A DNA stretch of 64,000 bases, from the NCBI RefSeq assembly GCF_050003625.1, contig NC_134399.1, positions 37,898,671-37,962,670 on the forward strand, written 5' to 3'. The notes under the pieces were generated by a model. It saw nothing but the letters and a program-made list of their open reading frames with translations, was not told where the DNA came from and made no database searches. The translations under genes were made by a program, and so were the position numbers. Numbering within the stretch: the first letter of the stretch is position 1; each line of letters starts with the position of its first letter. Positions 23,062 through 35,282 of the stretch are shown here, in pieces. This stretch comes from Haematobia irritans (lineage: Eukaryota > Arthropoda > Insecta > Diptera > Muscidae).

Positions 23062-24355
23062 AAAATTTTCATTTTACGGATATGGAAACTAAATCGAACG
23101 AATACAACACCATTTATAGTAAAGTTTTATAAAACTTAGATACTCCAAATACCCCCATCCTTGCATCGTTGAACAATTTAGAGTTTTTTAGTGTCTGCAA
23201 GTCCATTATCAATATCAACTTTCAATGCTTTCATTTAAAAAATAATAAAAAAAAAAGCTCTTCCAAACATAAATATTAACTTGTCATACTCTTTAAGATG
23301 ACAACAGAATTCAATAAAAAATAATATCCCTAGTCAGAGAGAGGAAACATTCAACCATCCTTATTTCCCTCTACCACCACACAGTAGCACAACAGTTGTC
23401 ATATGCAACAAAAAAAAAAAAAACAGAAACTCCTCTTTGTGTAACTAAGAAATCAATTTCAAATTATATAATTAATTAAAAGGCTCATGGGGGACATTAA
23501 TAGGATGTGATTCAATTAATCGAATGGGAAAACACACGGTGAGGTGAAATTGGATTGGATGTGGGTATGTGGCGTCATTCAATGTGTATTTGCTATCAAT
23601 TTTCCTGTCTTGTGTGTCACTTTGTCACCATACGACTTTCCATTTCATTATCCCCATGACTGTTGTTGCATCTCAAATTACAGGCCTTGGCAACGTATAG
23701 GCCTGTCTTAACGATGACACCTACCACTGACACGATTTTGCCTACGGCAAAACCTTATCAAAATGGCCAACAAAAGTAGTAGTAAAGTATCATGAAGGCA
23801 GCAATGTTTTTTGATGAGTTTAGCATATAAATGTTCGTTGTGTAGTTGGTCGGCCTTATTTTCGCATTTATGTGTCGTCGCCGTTTTGTGAAGTCTTTTT
23901 TTTTGTCGTACGTTCATCTCTTGGTTCATTACTTGATAGAGAAGCGAGATGCTGCTATCTCCAGTGAAAATTCCGAACGATATAAGAGAGTGAAGAAACT
24001 TTCGAATGGGGAATTTAAACGACGTGCCGAGCGAGACACACTCAGAGATACGAGAGTGTGGTGAATAAGCGACCACTACTGATACGAATGTTTTTCATCT
24101 TTACCGTTACTTTACTAAAGGAATATGGGTAAAGCTGAATTGCAGATGATGATGGTCTTAATGTTGAAGGCTGTTTGCTTGATATTTGATGAGAGCGAGT
24201 ACACTTGTTAAGCCATGTTGTGGTAAACCATGTATAAGTATTAGAGTTACTTCTCCAGAAGCGGAAATACAAAGTTCTGGAATCCAATGATATTTGATGT
24301 TGAATCCAGGACAAAAACACGTCTTCTTTAAAATAAAGGTAATTAGAGAACTCAG
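23062..24355. other. Apparently single-copy island
   Basis: No match to other parts of the window. GC content rises at 23560-24080. A TATAAGAG at about 23979 is followed by a purine-rich, CG-containing stretch with a 72-codon frame (23846-24064) of no known family. It could be promoter or leader DNA of a host gene, but this is weak. Confidence 0.3.
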
Positions 24356-24712
24356 TACACTGAAAAAAACTATTTACCTAAATTTTAGGATGCACAATTT
24401 ACACAAAGGACAAGGACAAAATTCTTTAAAATAAATAAAATAAATTTCTTTAAAATAATTTCAAATAAATTGTTTGTAATCGTTGTTTCAAAATTTTTTT
24501 TTTATTAAATATAGGATACAAATTTTGGAAATTTGCGTCCCTCCGTTAAAGTCGTATGTATGTGAACTAAGTCCAATTTTCATTAATGTAAAGAAATATT
24601 TACGAATTAAAGAAATCGTTTTTAAATTAACTGAAGTATTGAATCTTTAGATTTAGGTTAAAAACGCCTTATTAATATAAAATATTAATATTTTATTAAT
24701 CCTAGATTTAAA
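24356..24712 (+). repeat. TIR-R left part, cut by a SINE
   Basis: TACACTGAAAAAAAC, AATTTTAGGATGCAC and GCGTCCCTCCGTTAAAG match 47333-47560. Its continuation is lost at the SINE. Confidence 0.75.
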
Positions 24713-25048
24713 GCCACCGTGGTGCAATAGTTAGCATGCCCGCCTTGCACACACAAGGTCTTGGGTTCGAACGCAGATTCGAACAAATACCAAATTGTTT
24801 TTCAGCGGTGGATTATCACACCTCAGTTTCTGAGTGTTTCAAAGCTTCTCTAAGTGGTTTCACTAGAATGTGGAACGCCGTTCGGACTCGGGTATAAAAA
24901 GGAGGTCCCTTGTCATTGAGTTTAACATGGAATCGGGCAGCACTCAGTGATAAGAGAGAAGTTCACCACTGTGGTATCACAATGGACTGAATAGTCTAAG
25001 TGAGCCTGATACATCGGGCTGCCACATAACCTAACCTAACCTAACCTA
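24713..25048 (+). mobile_element. tRNA-derived SINE, full length
   Basis: About 336 bp. The tRNA-like head starts GCCACCGTGGTGC with A box (TGGTGCAATAG here) and B box (GGTTCGAACGC here, GGTTCGATTCC in other copies). The body contains a TATAAAAAGGAGG. The tail has CACAATGGACTGAATAGTC, CATCGGGCTGCC and (CCTAA)n. Copies elsewhere have clear target duplications; here they are unclear. Confidence 0.9.
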
Positions 25049-26197
25049 GGGTGGAACACAATATTAGTAAAAAAATATGTGAAACATTTAAATCTGAAGC
25101 AACTTTAAGGAAACTTCGCAAAAGTTTATTTATGATTTATCGCTCGATATATATGTATTAGAAGTTTAGGAAAATTAGAGTCATTTTTACAACTTTTGGA
25201 CTAAGCAGTGGCGATTTTACACGGAAACTGTTGGTATTTTGAACATTTTTGTCAAAATCAGAAAAACATATATATGGGAGCTATATCTAAATCTGAGCCG
25301 ATTTCAACCAAATTTGACACGCATAGCAACAATGCTAATTCTAGTCTCTGTGCAAAATTTCAACTAAATCGGAGTTAAAAATTGGCATCTGTGGTCATAT
25401 GAGTGCAAATCGGGCGAAAGCTATATATGGGAGATATATCCAAATCTGAACCGATTTCAACCAAATTTGGCACGCATAGTTACAATGCTAATTTTACTCC
25501 CTGTGCAAAATGTCAACTAAATCGGAGTTAAAAATTGGCCTATGTGGTCATATGAGTGTAAATCGGGCGAAAGATATATATGGGAGATATATCTGAATCT
25601 GAACCGATTGCAACCAAATTTGGCACGCATAGATGCAATGCTAATTCAACTCCCTGTGCAAAATTTCAACTAAATCGGAGTTAAAAATTGGCCTCTGTGG
25701 GCAAATGAGTGTAAATCGGGCGAAAGCTATATATGGGAGCTATATCTAAATCTGAACCGATTTGGCTAATATTTTGGAAGTTTTTCGAGACCCATAAAAT
25801 ATTCGGATGTACGGAATTTGAGGAAGATCGGTTGATATACACGCCAATTATGACCAGATCGGTGAAAAATATATATGGCAGCTATATCTAAATCTGAACC
25901 GATTTTTTTCCAAAATCAATAGGGATCGTCTTTGAGCCGAAACACGACCCTATACCAAATTTTAGGACAATCGGACTAAAACTGCGAGCTGTACTTTGCC
26001 CACAAAAATACATCAACAGACAGACGGACGGACAGACAGACAGACAGACAGACGGACATCGCTAAATCGACTCAGAATTTAATTCTAAGCCGATCCGTAT
26101 ACTAAAAGGTTGGTCTATGATTACTCCTTCTTGGCGTTACATACAAATGCACAAACTTATTATACCCTGTACCACAGTAGTGGTGAAGGGTATAAAA
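25049..26197. repeat. F3 modular repeat
   Basis: Modules of about 150 bp with CTATATATGGGAGCTATATC, AACCGATTTCAACC and GTGCAAAATTTCAACTAAATC, then CAGACAGACGGACGG and a terminal TATACCCTGTACCACAGTAG...GGTGAAGGGTATA hairpin. It has the same architecture as F1 and F2 but a different sequence. Confidence 0.8.
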
Positions 26198-26371
26198 AGT
26201 TACAATGAAGATGTTGATATATTTAACGCATTATCATATTCGGCCAAAATATGTTGTTCAATCTTTTCCGGAAATTATTAGTTGATACTGCAGAATTATA
26301 TATGGTATTGAGTTTTTAGCTCATTTATATTAAGCTATAAATAAATAATAAAACGATGCTTTGCACTCAAA
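26198..26371. other. Unassigned AT-rich linker
   Basis: No recognised content. Confidence 0.3.
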
Positions 26372-26884
26372 CCAAAAATTTCTTGACCTCAAAATACGAA
26401 TGTGATGTTTTCTTAGCATAGAATACGCATTTTCAATATAAAGTTTTTTTTTCCTTATACAAAAGCTGATACACTTTTCAATTAAGTCGTTTTGTCCTTA
26501 TAGTTAAGTGATTCGAGTTAAAATCCCTTAACATGAAATAAAATTTTATTTGATTAACGGCCATTTTCATGTAGCTCCGTTAGACTTTAACTCCCAGTTA
26601 ACAGAAAGTAAAATGAAAATATCTTCTCTCCGGTTAACTTTAACTGAAAAAATTTTAACAGTTAAGTTTCTAACTGGCATTTTGAATATATTAGCAAGAT
26701 GGCAGATTTGTCCATAGTACGGTTTAAAAGTTCGTTAGCTAACGGAGCTTCATGAAAATGGGGGTAAAGTTAATTTGTCTTTAATAATTCTGAAAAAAAA
26801 CAAACTTCAAAGTTAAAGAAACCGTCTTTGAATTTGTAGACTTTTTGTTTCTTAACTTAAAAAAAATATGATTTTTTTTTTATA
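26372..26884 (+). repeat. TIR-S fragment with a nested 201-bp element
   Basis: Flanks match 49000-49260 (AAATACGAATGTGATG, TCAATTAAGTCGTTTTGTCC, CTTTAATAATTC). A small palindromic element interrupts it at 26562-26762. Confidence 0.7.
26562..26762. mobile_element. Small TIR element, 201 bp
   Basis: The ends CCATTTTCATGTAGCTCCGT and, in reverse, CCATTTTCATGAAGCTCCGT form 23-bp inverted repeats with one mismatch. The interior is AAC-repeat-like with no ORF. Confidence 0.8.
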
Positions 26885-27218
26885 TTTTAGTACATGGGTG
26901 CGCCTGAATGCATGCTAAGATTTTTTAGAAGTAAACAAATAGGATAACTGCTCATGCCAGACAATTGTGATATCTCAGATGCTGCATATCTGACAATAAG
27001 CATTACCGTTGAACATTTCTAAAAAGTGTCACACGGAATAAATGGTGGCACAATATTTACAAAAAAACTGGAAAACTTTTTCATATAGAAAAAATAGAAA
27101 TTAAATGCAATTATACCATATTTTAAATACAATTGTAAAACCACTTGTTTAAAATTAAATTTATATTATCCTAGCAAACATTTTATCTCGATATCATCGA
27201 ACTTGAACTTGACAGATC
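26885..27218. other. Unassigned AT-rich
   Basis: I see no gene or repeat that I can place. Confidence 0.3.
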
Positions 27219-27229
27219 AAGTAAATAAA

Positions 27230-27550
27230 GCCACCGTGGTGCAATGGTTAGCATGCCCGCCTTGCATTCACAAGGTCGTGGGTTCGATTCCTGCTTCGAC
27301 CGAACACCAAAAAGTTTTTCAGCGGTGGATTATCCCACCTCAGTAATGCTGGTACATTTCTGAGGGTTTCAAAGCTTCTCTAAGTGGTTTCACTGCAATG
27401 TGGAACGCCGTTCGGACTCGGCTATAAAAAGGAGGTCCCTTGTCATTGAGCTTAACATGGAGAAGTTCACCAATGTGGTATCACAATGGACTGAATAGTC
27501 TAAGTGAGCTTGATACATCGGGCTGCCACCTAACCTAACTAACCTAACCT
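27230..27550 (+). mobile_element. tRNA-derived SINE with target duplication
   Basis: Perfect Pol III boxes: A box TGGTGCAATGG and B box GGTTCGATTCC. The target duplication AAGTAAATAAA occurs at 27219-27229 and 27551-27561. About 27 bp (ATCGGGCAGCACTCAGTG region) is missing compared with 24713-25048. The tail is CCTAACTAACCTAACCT. Confidence 0.95.
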
Positions 27551-27561
27551 AAGTAAATAAA

Positions 27562-27797
27562 CAACTTTCGTTGAATAGTTTTAGGCTTCCATAATTTAAC
27601 AGGAATTGGGATCAAAATTTAGAAAATATATTACAGTACAACAGGAATTAATTAAATCGTGATAAAACATCATAAAGAATGATTATTAGTTATTGACACA
27701 AAAGTATCAGCACTTGAAAAAAAAACTTCAAATTTCCCACTAAATTGGCACAACGGTAACACAACTATGAATTCATCTTATGTAATTCTATGATAAG
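27562..27797. other. Unassigned AT-rich
   Basis: No recognised gene or repeat. Confidence 0.3.
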
Positions 27798-27940
27798 TTG
27801 AATGATAACTGAGTCCCTTTTTATAGCCGAGGCTGAACCACTTATAGAAACTTTGAAAAAATCAGAAATGTAATCAGCAATACTGATAGAACGTTGTACT
27901 TAGTAACTATAAATATTTCTGTGGTTTGGTATTTGGATCA
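27798..27940 (-). repeat. Old, diverged SINE copy
   Basis: GAGTCCCTTTTTATAGCCGAG, GAACCACTTATAGAAACTTT, AGCAATACTGA and TGGTATTTGGATCA follow the SINE body in reverse, with many changes and no recognisable tail. Confidence 0.6.
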
Positions 27941-27954
27941 CAAATTAACGAGTG

Positions 27955-28330
27955 AGATATATTCAAAAATATTGTAACAAAGATTTCATGGATTTGAAAT
28001 ACGAATATGATTTTTGCATAGCATTTGTCTGATACAAAAGTTGTTTACTGGACCAAAAATAGATAAATTCTTCATTGAAGGACTTTTGTCCCTAGGCCTT
28101 TCGAATCATTGAAGGCATTCTGTCCCAAGGCCGTTCGAATCAAAAATGGATATCTTTACATAAAAAAAAGTTTTGCTGAATTAAAGACATCTTGGCTTTC
28201 AATATATAAAACATTCAAATATCCAAAAAATTTTGACCCTTTTGACCCTTTGATCCTTTAAGGATTTTGGTATTGATTTCGAGCCAAAGAGGAGACATTT
28301 TTAGGAAGCAATCTTCTTATCTAGCTTTAA
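27955..28330 (+). repeat. TIR-S fragments, rearranged
   Basis: Words shared with 48980-49200 (AAATACGAATATGATTTTTGC, ATTCGAATCA twice) and the right end (GGATTTTGGTATTGATTTCG). It carries a short internal duplication around CATTGAAGG. Confidence 0.55.
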
Positions 28331-28333
28331 ATC

Positions 28334-28827
28334 TACACCCTGACAAAAAATCGCTTCTGTAACATATACCCCAAACACATTTTGCTTCAAGCATATACAT
28401 CTTCAGGATTGGTTTAAACATAATATTGTTTGTATTGTTCAAACATATTATGTTTAACCTTAGGGCATACACTGGTAGTAAACAATTTTAATGAAATTTT
28501 GTTTGTGTGGATATATTTTTAAGGCGCCAATTGGTTACTTCCATTATTTTACTTGCAGCATACTCTCTAGGTCTCTCTTTCTAAACACATATATTTTTAT
28601 AGGCTATTTCCAAATTAATATATGTTTGCATTTAAGCATATTATATTTACAAACATTTTATGCCCCAAAAATAATATGTTCTAACATATTAACATATATG
28701 TCTCAAACATGTTATGCTAGTTAATGAACATTATATGCTTGCATTTAAAAATATTGTGTTAAAAATTTTGAGTTTTCAAACATATAATTTTTACACCCAA
28801 ACATATGAATAGTCTTTTTCGTCCGTT
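28334..28827 (+). repeat. Repeat X, copy 1
   Basis: A 490-bp repeat from ACACCCTGACAAAAAATCGC to TTTTTCGTCCGT. It matches 52467-52942 throughout. Weak inverted ends, no ORF, many AACATAT words. Confidence 0.8.
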
Positions 28828-29504
28828 TAGGCTCTATAAAATTAAAATTAGGATACAGATCTTATTTATCTAATTTTTATTATCTTTGTGGGATATATCA
28901 ACATAGCTATAAATTAAAGCGTCAATAGTTTATTCGCCAAATTCGATTTTGAGCACTTTTTTGCAATTTTCTTCTTTTTTTTCGCATAGCCATAGCTCTT
29001 GACTCGGCCAGCAAAAATTTTCAATATATTAAGACGGAAAATTTTCATCTTCATGGTCAAAACCCCAAAAATGTCGAAAAAATTACCACTTTTTACCGAT
29101 TTTCCGTTTTTTGACTACAGCTCTAGAATTATTGAAAATTTTACCAAACAATCAAGGGAAGAAATGTAGCCCATAAAATTATGAACAACTTTCCAACACA
29201 TACCAAATACACCTGATCTCTCCTTGTTACGGATTTTGTCATACAAATGTGATTAATAATAAAAAATGACAACTACGATTTTGATTTGTTTTCAGAGCCA
29301 AAGATTGGGCTTCCTTAAAATAAAGACAGTTTTTAAATCTAGGCTTTATAAAATTTAAAATAGGATACAGACCGGATCTATCGAATTTTCATTTTTTTGC
29401 GATATATTAACAACGCTATTCATGTACAAATAAATTTCAGTTTAAAATCCAAATTTAACAGATACTGCAAAGTAAAAAATGTTCTCTTAATTTCAAAAAC
29501 AAAA
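28828..29504. other. Unassigned AT-rich
   Basis: No ORF. Only short words (TTGGGCTTCCTTAAAATAAAG) recall TIR-R and TIR-S. Confidence 0.3.
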
Positions 29505-30405
29505 CGTTATTGTTGTTTTTTTTTTTTTGATCTCAGCTTAAAGCCATGCATTGACTAAACTACAAGTGTAGCTTAACCAACAGAGGAAAAGTATGCTTGT
29601 GAAATTTATTTGGGCAAAGCCCTATAGACTGCAAGATGGTTGGATGTACAGCTGTTTCGGAATTACCACATTCCTCATCAGCATCCTCTACTTGCAGCAA
29701 AACTATCAACCAATTATCAGAATAAATTCGGGTAATTCACTCAACCCAACGTGAACTACACTTGGACCTCCCGAAAAAGGGTTTGATAGTCGGCTACTGC
29801 CTAAACAAATTTGCCAGCATATCTATTTTCCTTTGCCAAACTCAAATCATCGATTTGTACGTATTACACTTGTAGTTTAGTCAATGCATGGCTTTAAGCT
29901 GAGATCAAAACAAAAAAAAAAACAACAATAACGATTGAAGAGAAGCCAACAATAACAAACAAAACGAATGAAGATAGAGGAAGCACGCTCAAAAACAAAC
30001 CCAGCCAAATACATACAAATCGATGATTTGAGTTTGGCAAAGGAAAAGAGATATGCTGGCAAATTTGTTTAGGCAGTAGCCGACTATCAAACCCTTTTTC
30101 GGGATGTTCAAGTGTAGTTCACGTTGGGTTGAGTGAATTACCCGAATTTATTCTGATAATTGGTTGATAGTTTTGCTGCAAGTAGAGGATGCTGATGAAG
30201 AATGTGGTAATTCCGAAACAGCTGCACATCCAACCATCTTGCAGTCTATAGGGCTTTGCCCAAATAAATTTGACAAGCATACTTTTCCTCTGTTGGTTAA
30301 GCTACACTTGTAGTTTAGTCAATGCATGACTTTAAGCTGAGATCAAAAAAAAACAACAATAACGATTGAAGAGAAGCCAACAATAACAAACAAAACGAAT
30401 AAAAA
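29505..30405. mobile_element. Foldback-like element with 289-bp arms
   Basis: Arm 29571-29859 is repeated in reverse at 30014-30302 with few mismatches, around a 154-bp spacer. A 40-bp block (CATGCATTGACTAAACTAC and its reverse) flanks the arms at 29529, 29867 and 30303. An AACAACAATAACGATTGAAG block follows at about 29920 and 30353. No ORF. A transcript through it would fold into a long hairpin. Confidence 0.85.
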
Positions 30406-30461
30406 AAAAACTTTAAACTAAAAATGTAAAATCCTTAATATAGGTCTTAGCCTACCTTTAA

Positions 30462-30939
30462 ACCTTTCACTACCGAATTAGACCTAATGTTAAAAACTAT
30501 AATTTTTCCTCTGTTTCTACTTGTAACAAATATTGCTATTTGGAAGGCCTACCTCAATTATTTATAAAGCTATATGTATTTGTTCTGAAAATTTAATTCT
30601 TAAATTGTGACCAAATGGTCATACGAAACTAAACGCTATTTGGCCTGTAATATCTGTGGAAATGTTGGTAAAAAATCAAAAAAGGATCTGAAATAATATA
30701 GGCTATAGTTTTTATATGAATATCCATTTACTGGAGACGTACAGTAGAAAAATTGTCTCAAAATTGTGTATTTTTCGTTTATTGTCAATAAATGTTATGA
30801 AAATAGAATTTAGTGACCAGCAATATGGAAAATATTTATAGCTTATATAGATAAGAGTCTCTACTTTAAAATATCATCGAGACATAAATCGAAACTAAGT
30901 GGGGAATGTCCTCTGTAGTTGACATCGGTAGTGAAAGGG
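30462..30939. mobile_element. TTAA-type MITE, TTTCACTACCGA family, copy 1
   Basis: Inverted ends ACCTTTCACTACCGA and, in reverse, ACCCTTTCACTACCGA, flanked by TTAA at 30458-30461 and 30940-30943. 478 bp, no ORF. Related to 39291-39807, 59991-60730 and the 53001 fragment. The TTAA target and CCC start suit piggyBac-type elements. Confidence 0.9.
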
Positions 30940-30943
30940 TTAA

Positions 30944-31326
30944 TATCTCAGTTAATTTAAAGATTATTTCTTTACATTAAAATTGTTTTTCTTTACTTTA
31001 AAGGAAATATGCTTTAGTTCAAAGACATGCGACTACGACAGAGGGAAAAAGTCGCGTCCTAAACTTAAAGAAGGACATTTTTAAATTAAAGTTTATAAAC
31101 TTTCATTTGATTGAAATTTCTTTATTTTAAAGAATTTTATTTATTTATTCATTCATAGCATGTAATTCTAAGCCTATTTGGCCAAAATAAAGTAATTACA
31201 ATGGACTACTCTCTAGATTTTCATACAATATACAATAATACATAAGGTGTGTAAAAAAAGATGTTTAATAATTATATCAAACAATCATTTACACAAAACT
31301 AAGAAATGTATTAACTATACACAAGA
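30944..31326 (-). repeat. TIR-R-like remnants and AT-rich spacer
   Basis: TTTACTTTAAAGGAAATATGC and a GACGCGACTTTTTCCC-type word in reverse are similar to TIR-R. The rest is unassigned. Confidence 0.35.
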
Positions 31327-31328
31327 TA

Positions 31329-31645
31329 CAGTAATCCCTCGATTACGTCGAATTAAAAATTGCTCATACTTACTTCTAAGTCCATTTAATTATGTATGTA
31401 AATAAATAAATAAAAAACTTCAAAAAATAAAGGTAATTCAGTCTTTTAATTATAAAAACTAAATATATACATATACATAAAGCAAACATATAACATAACG
31501 AAAAAATAACAATTCATTATTCAAAAATATCAGGGTTTAAAAATTAAGTTCATAAACAAATTAAAAACGGTTGGATGGAACAAAAAATTTGACGACGTAA
31601 ATCGAAACAACGCAAAACTAAGCGATGTAAATCAAGGGATTGATG
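31329..31645. mobile_element. pogo-like MITE, 317 bp
   Basis: Ends CAGTAATCCCTCGATTACG and, in reverse, CATCAATCCCTTGATTTAC, flanked by TA at 31327-31328 and 31646-31647. Resembles pogo/Tigger termini (CAGT). No ORF. Confidence 0.75.
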
Positions 31646-31647
31646 TA

Positions 31648-32860
31648 CATAAAAATATAATTCTCATTTTTAAACTAATAGAAATATTTCTTTATATAAA
31701 AGGGAGAATAAAAAAGAAAAAAAATTAACAAATATTTTTAATAGTAATTGAAAAAAATTAAAAAATATATATTTATGACATTTGCCGATGAAAACAATCA
31801 GTCTTGAAAGTGGAGTAACTACTCAATTATTACTCACAAAAGTATTGAATCAATCTGTTTCGATATTTTCGAAATGTAAAAAAAAACTAACAAATATTTA
31901 TCAAAGTTCTCAGTGTAAGCATCCAGTATTTATAGTTGAGTAACTACTCGATTTGTCCTTAATATTGTGTGAACTGCGTGACCTAAAATTAAGATTGCAA
32001 AATCTTTCATATTACGTAAATATATATTTTTTTAGTGTATAGACTACACTGTCACAACAACTTAAATTTTTAAATTCAAACTTTGAAAATTTCTAGTTAC
32101 TCGATAGCCGAGGGCAATCAACTGTACATGAAGGTTTACAATTCGTATTCCTTTGTAGAGTACAGATGTTAGACAAGTAGTCCAAAAATATGAAGTGACC
32201 TATCACAAATATTAGAATGCAAATGTCTTAGTATTATAAAAGTTTAGTTGTGTGCTCTTACACTGTACTTGTTGAACTCAAGACTGCAATAAAAGCATGT
32301 CCATTTTGCCAAGAAAATAGTGAACTTCTTTTGCTGTGTTCATCGTTATGCTATTGAAAAATAATTAGTCATGAGTTTTCGTATCTTCCGATACTCAGTC
32401 TGGACGGTTGTTAAGCCAATAAATATACCACACTTCAGGTAAAAATCTAAAATTCTCACCGATCCAAAAAAAACTTTGTGGTTTGAGAGTGATTCCAGAA
32501 TCCCGGGAAATTTAGAAAATGATCCATCTTTTTATTACCAATTCTATTCCCAGACTAACCCTAATGAAAACGTATAATATAAGTGTTTTTGTAAAAGTAA
32601 TTCTTTTTTGCCCTCGCTTTCGACATTTACTTCATTGCGAGAACTTTGTAGAACCTATTGAACTGGGTAAAATTTGTTTCTTTGACAGATTTTTTTCTTC
32701 TTAAATATAAATTTCTTTCTTGAAATCATTTTTTCTGTAGATTTTCTTTTTGAAAATATGTATCAATAAGTTTTTTAGTATTTATCTTATTTTTATTTCA
32801 CTTTTCCGTTTAGTATAGAATCCTCAATTGTACATTTTTTTTTTGCCCAAAAGAAATACA
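31648..32860. other. AT-rich, unassigned
   Basis: No supported gene. The word GAGTAACTACTCGATT recurs at 31813 and 31935. Confidence 0.3.
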
Positions 32861-34631
32861 GGAATATGTGTAAGCAGGTCGTTAAAAATCATTGGTTAAC
32901 AGTGGTCGTCGTCCTCAACGTGTATCTGATTGAGTTCATGTCGCCAACAGTTACTTTCTATCGCTATTTTGCTCTCTCCCTTCCTTCTCACTCTCACACT
33001 TTTGTTTGTTGCGCATGATAAAACTGAGACTCTTTGACGTGGTGAATAACCTCCATACTCCCCTTAGAAAAAGTACTGCGATGTTAGATAAAGAGAGTAT
33101 GGTTAAGAGAGAGTGAGGGCAATTGGTAAGTACACATTCCCATACAGTTTTGTTTGTTTTTCAGTAGTTATCAGCAATACTCTAGGTAGGAGCCAAAGCT
33201 CTGATGGTAATGGTAGAGGTGAATAAGCTTTGATTCACTGTTATATGTTGTTGTCGTCGTCTCCTCCCCGACATTGACAATGCGAATTTGCAAAAAAAAA
33301 ACGAAAGTCTGATATGTATCCAGAGGAGCAATAAAAGAAAGGCCAATGAAATAAAATACATATTTTTTCACTCAGAAAAATTAAATTCAAATAAATGTTT
33401 TAGAGAAAAATCAAATCCCCCATAAATACAAACCACTCATATCATACGATGAAATGTTAAACCATATGAAAATATGAACAATATAAGGAAAAGTCAAAAT
33501 CATATACCCCATAAGCTTGGATATACGAAAGTGTAGTATGTATGCATAGTTATCCAGATAGATATACGTACATTGGATTCATAAAATTTTCTTATTGTAG
33601 CAATAATTGTTTGGATTGCTATCTTTCAGTTTGGTGTAATTCACTGCGTTATGTAATTTATTATTCTCCATTTGTTGGTTCACACATGCAAAAACAAAAA
33701 AAAAATATCCGTTTGCCACACTTAACGCGTACGTTTCATACCAATTCCTCTAGGAAGATGGCCAGCAAAAAAAAAGACTACTGTCCAATTACAAGAAAAC
33801 ACGAATACCACACACACACTCACAGAATAGGCAATATTTAACGATGAAATATTGTCATAGTCGTTACTTTTTCATTTAGATTTTGATGCAAAACTCTAGT
33901 GAAGGCGAGAACATTTTTTTTATATTTTTTTTAATCCTTGGCCTTTGATTTTTTTCTTTTTTTACAATTTCAGTTTCAAATAGGGTTTATAGGTATGTAT
34001 GTATGAATTCTTTTTTTGTGTATAGGTAAAGATATATTTTTTGTGCGTTGTTCTTCTTTAATTCTACAATTACATCCGCAGACTTCAAAGGATAATATAA
34101 AACTAAACGTTAACTACTTTTGTTGTATACTACTTATAATATGTACACCACATTTGGCCTAATAAAATCTCACATTTGTTCTCATCATTGTACTTTGGTT
34201 CGCTCTTCACCACACTCGACTTCTCTCAAAAAACAATCTCTTTTGTACATACGTTAATGGAAAATTGCGTTTCACCTTCTTTTTGGGGAGTAGTACAAGA
34301 AACAAAAATGGTCCAAAGCAACAGTGTTACCATTTTGAAAGGTACAAAGATGTTCAAGAAGTTACAAACAAAAAATAACAGAACAAAAAACACAACATAA
34401 CATATCAAAAAAGGAGCCTGACACATAGATAGACATTATAGATTTACTATTGAAACGATCTGATTTTTTAGTTAGTCCTACAAGTCGATCAAACTGTCAA
34501 AAATATATGGATAAAAGGGAATTTCACACTGAAAAAATATTAAGGTAACTATAAATATTTCTTGTCCTTAAAATACCCAGCAAATAAATTGATTCTTCTT
34601 CGAAGCAATTACTTTTAATGTATACGCAAAA
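32861..34631. other. Apparently single-copy island
   Basis: No match to the window's repeat families. Contains CTCTC-rich and GTCGTCGTC stretches and higher GC than its surroundings at 32870-33270. ORFs of up to 99 codons show no family features. Confidence 0.35.
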
Positions 34632-35282
34632 GTACACCGAAAAAAAGTCCGTAGTTAAACTAACGCCAATTTTAACCTATTTTCATCGCAAAAAAATTAT
34701 TTGTAGTTAAATTTTATTATTTTTTGCGAAATTTTCCACAGCCTAATGGTTAGCATGGGTTTAGTATGACTTGAAACATTTTATGAACTAAGTGTGGATA
34801 TGAAGTTCAATGACCTTACACATAACCTCCAACATGAACTAAAACAGAAGAAAATTTCCGTACGATTCCCAAAAATAGTAAGAACGAACTATTGTGTGGT
34901 TAAAATGGTCAATGATTTTTTTCTTTTACTTTTAGTTCATTTTTTCTTCTATGAGAGGGTGCAGAGAATTACGCGAAATTTTTTCCAATTATAATCTTAA
35001 TTGAGTTTTAAAAAATATTCAAGTAAAAATTTAATGGATTCAACGATTTTTTTAATGGAAACAAAAATCAATCACAAAAATGAATAGTATCGATTAATTT
35101 TTTAATTGACTTAATTAATTTTTTAATTGATAAAGGGTGATACGGTCAAAATTTCAATATAAACTTGACGTATTTCTTTCAATTTTGCATTTAAAAAACC
35201 TGAACACCCCTCATTTTGAAGGTGTGTGTGTGTAGAATGTTGCTCCTATTTTGATTTTGGAATTCACTCTTCAGTTGTCAAA

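Noticed and set aside
23846..24064. Small gene with TATAAGAG promoter at 23979
   Set aside because: The frame has no family features and the TATA-like word lies inside it. Kept only as a remark.
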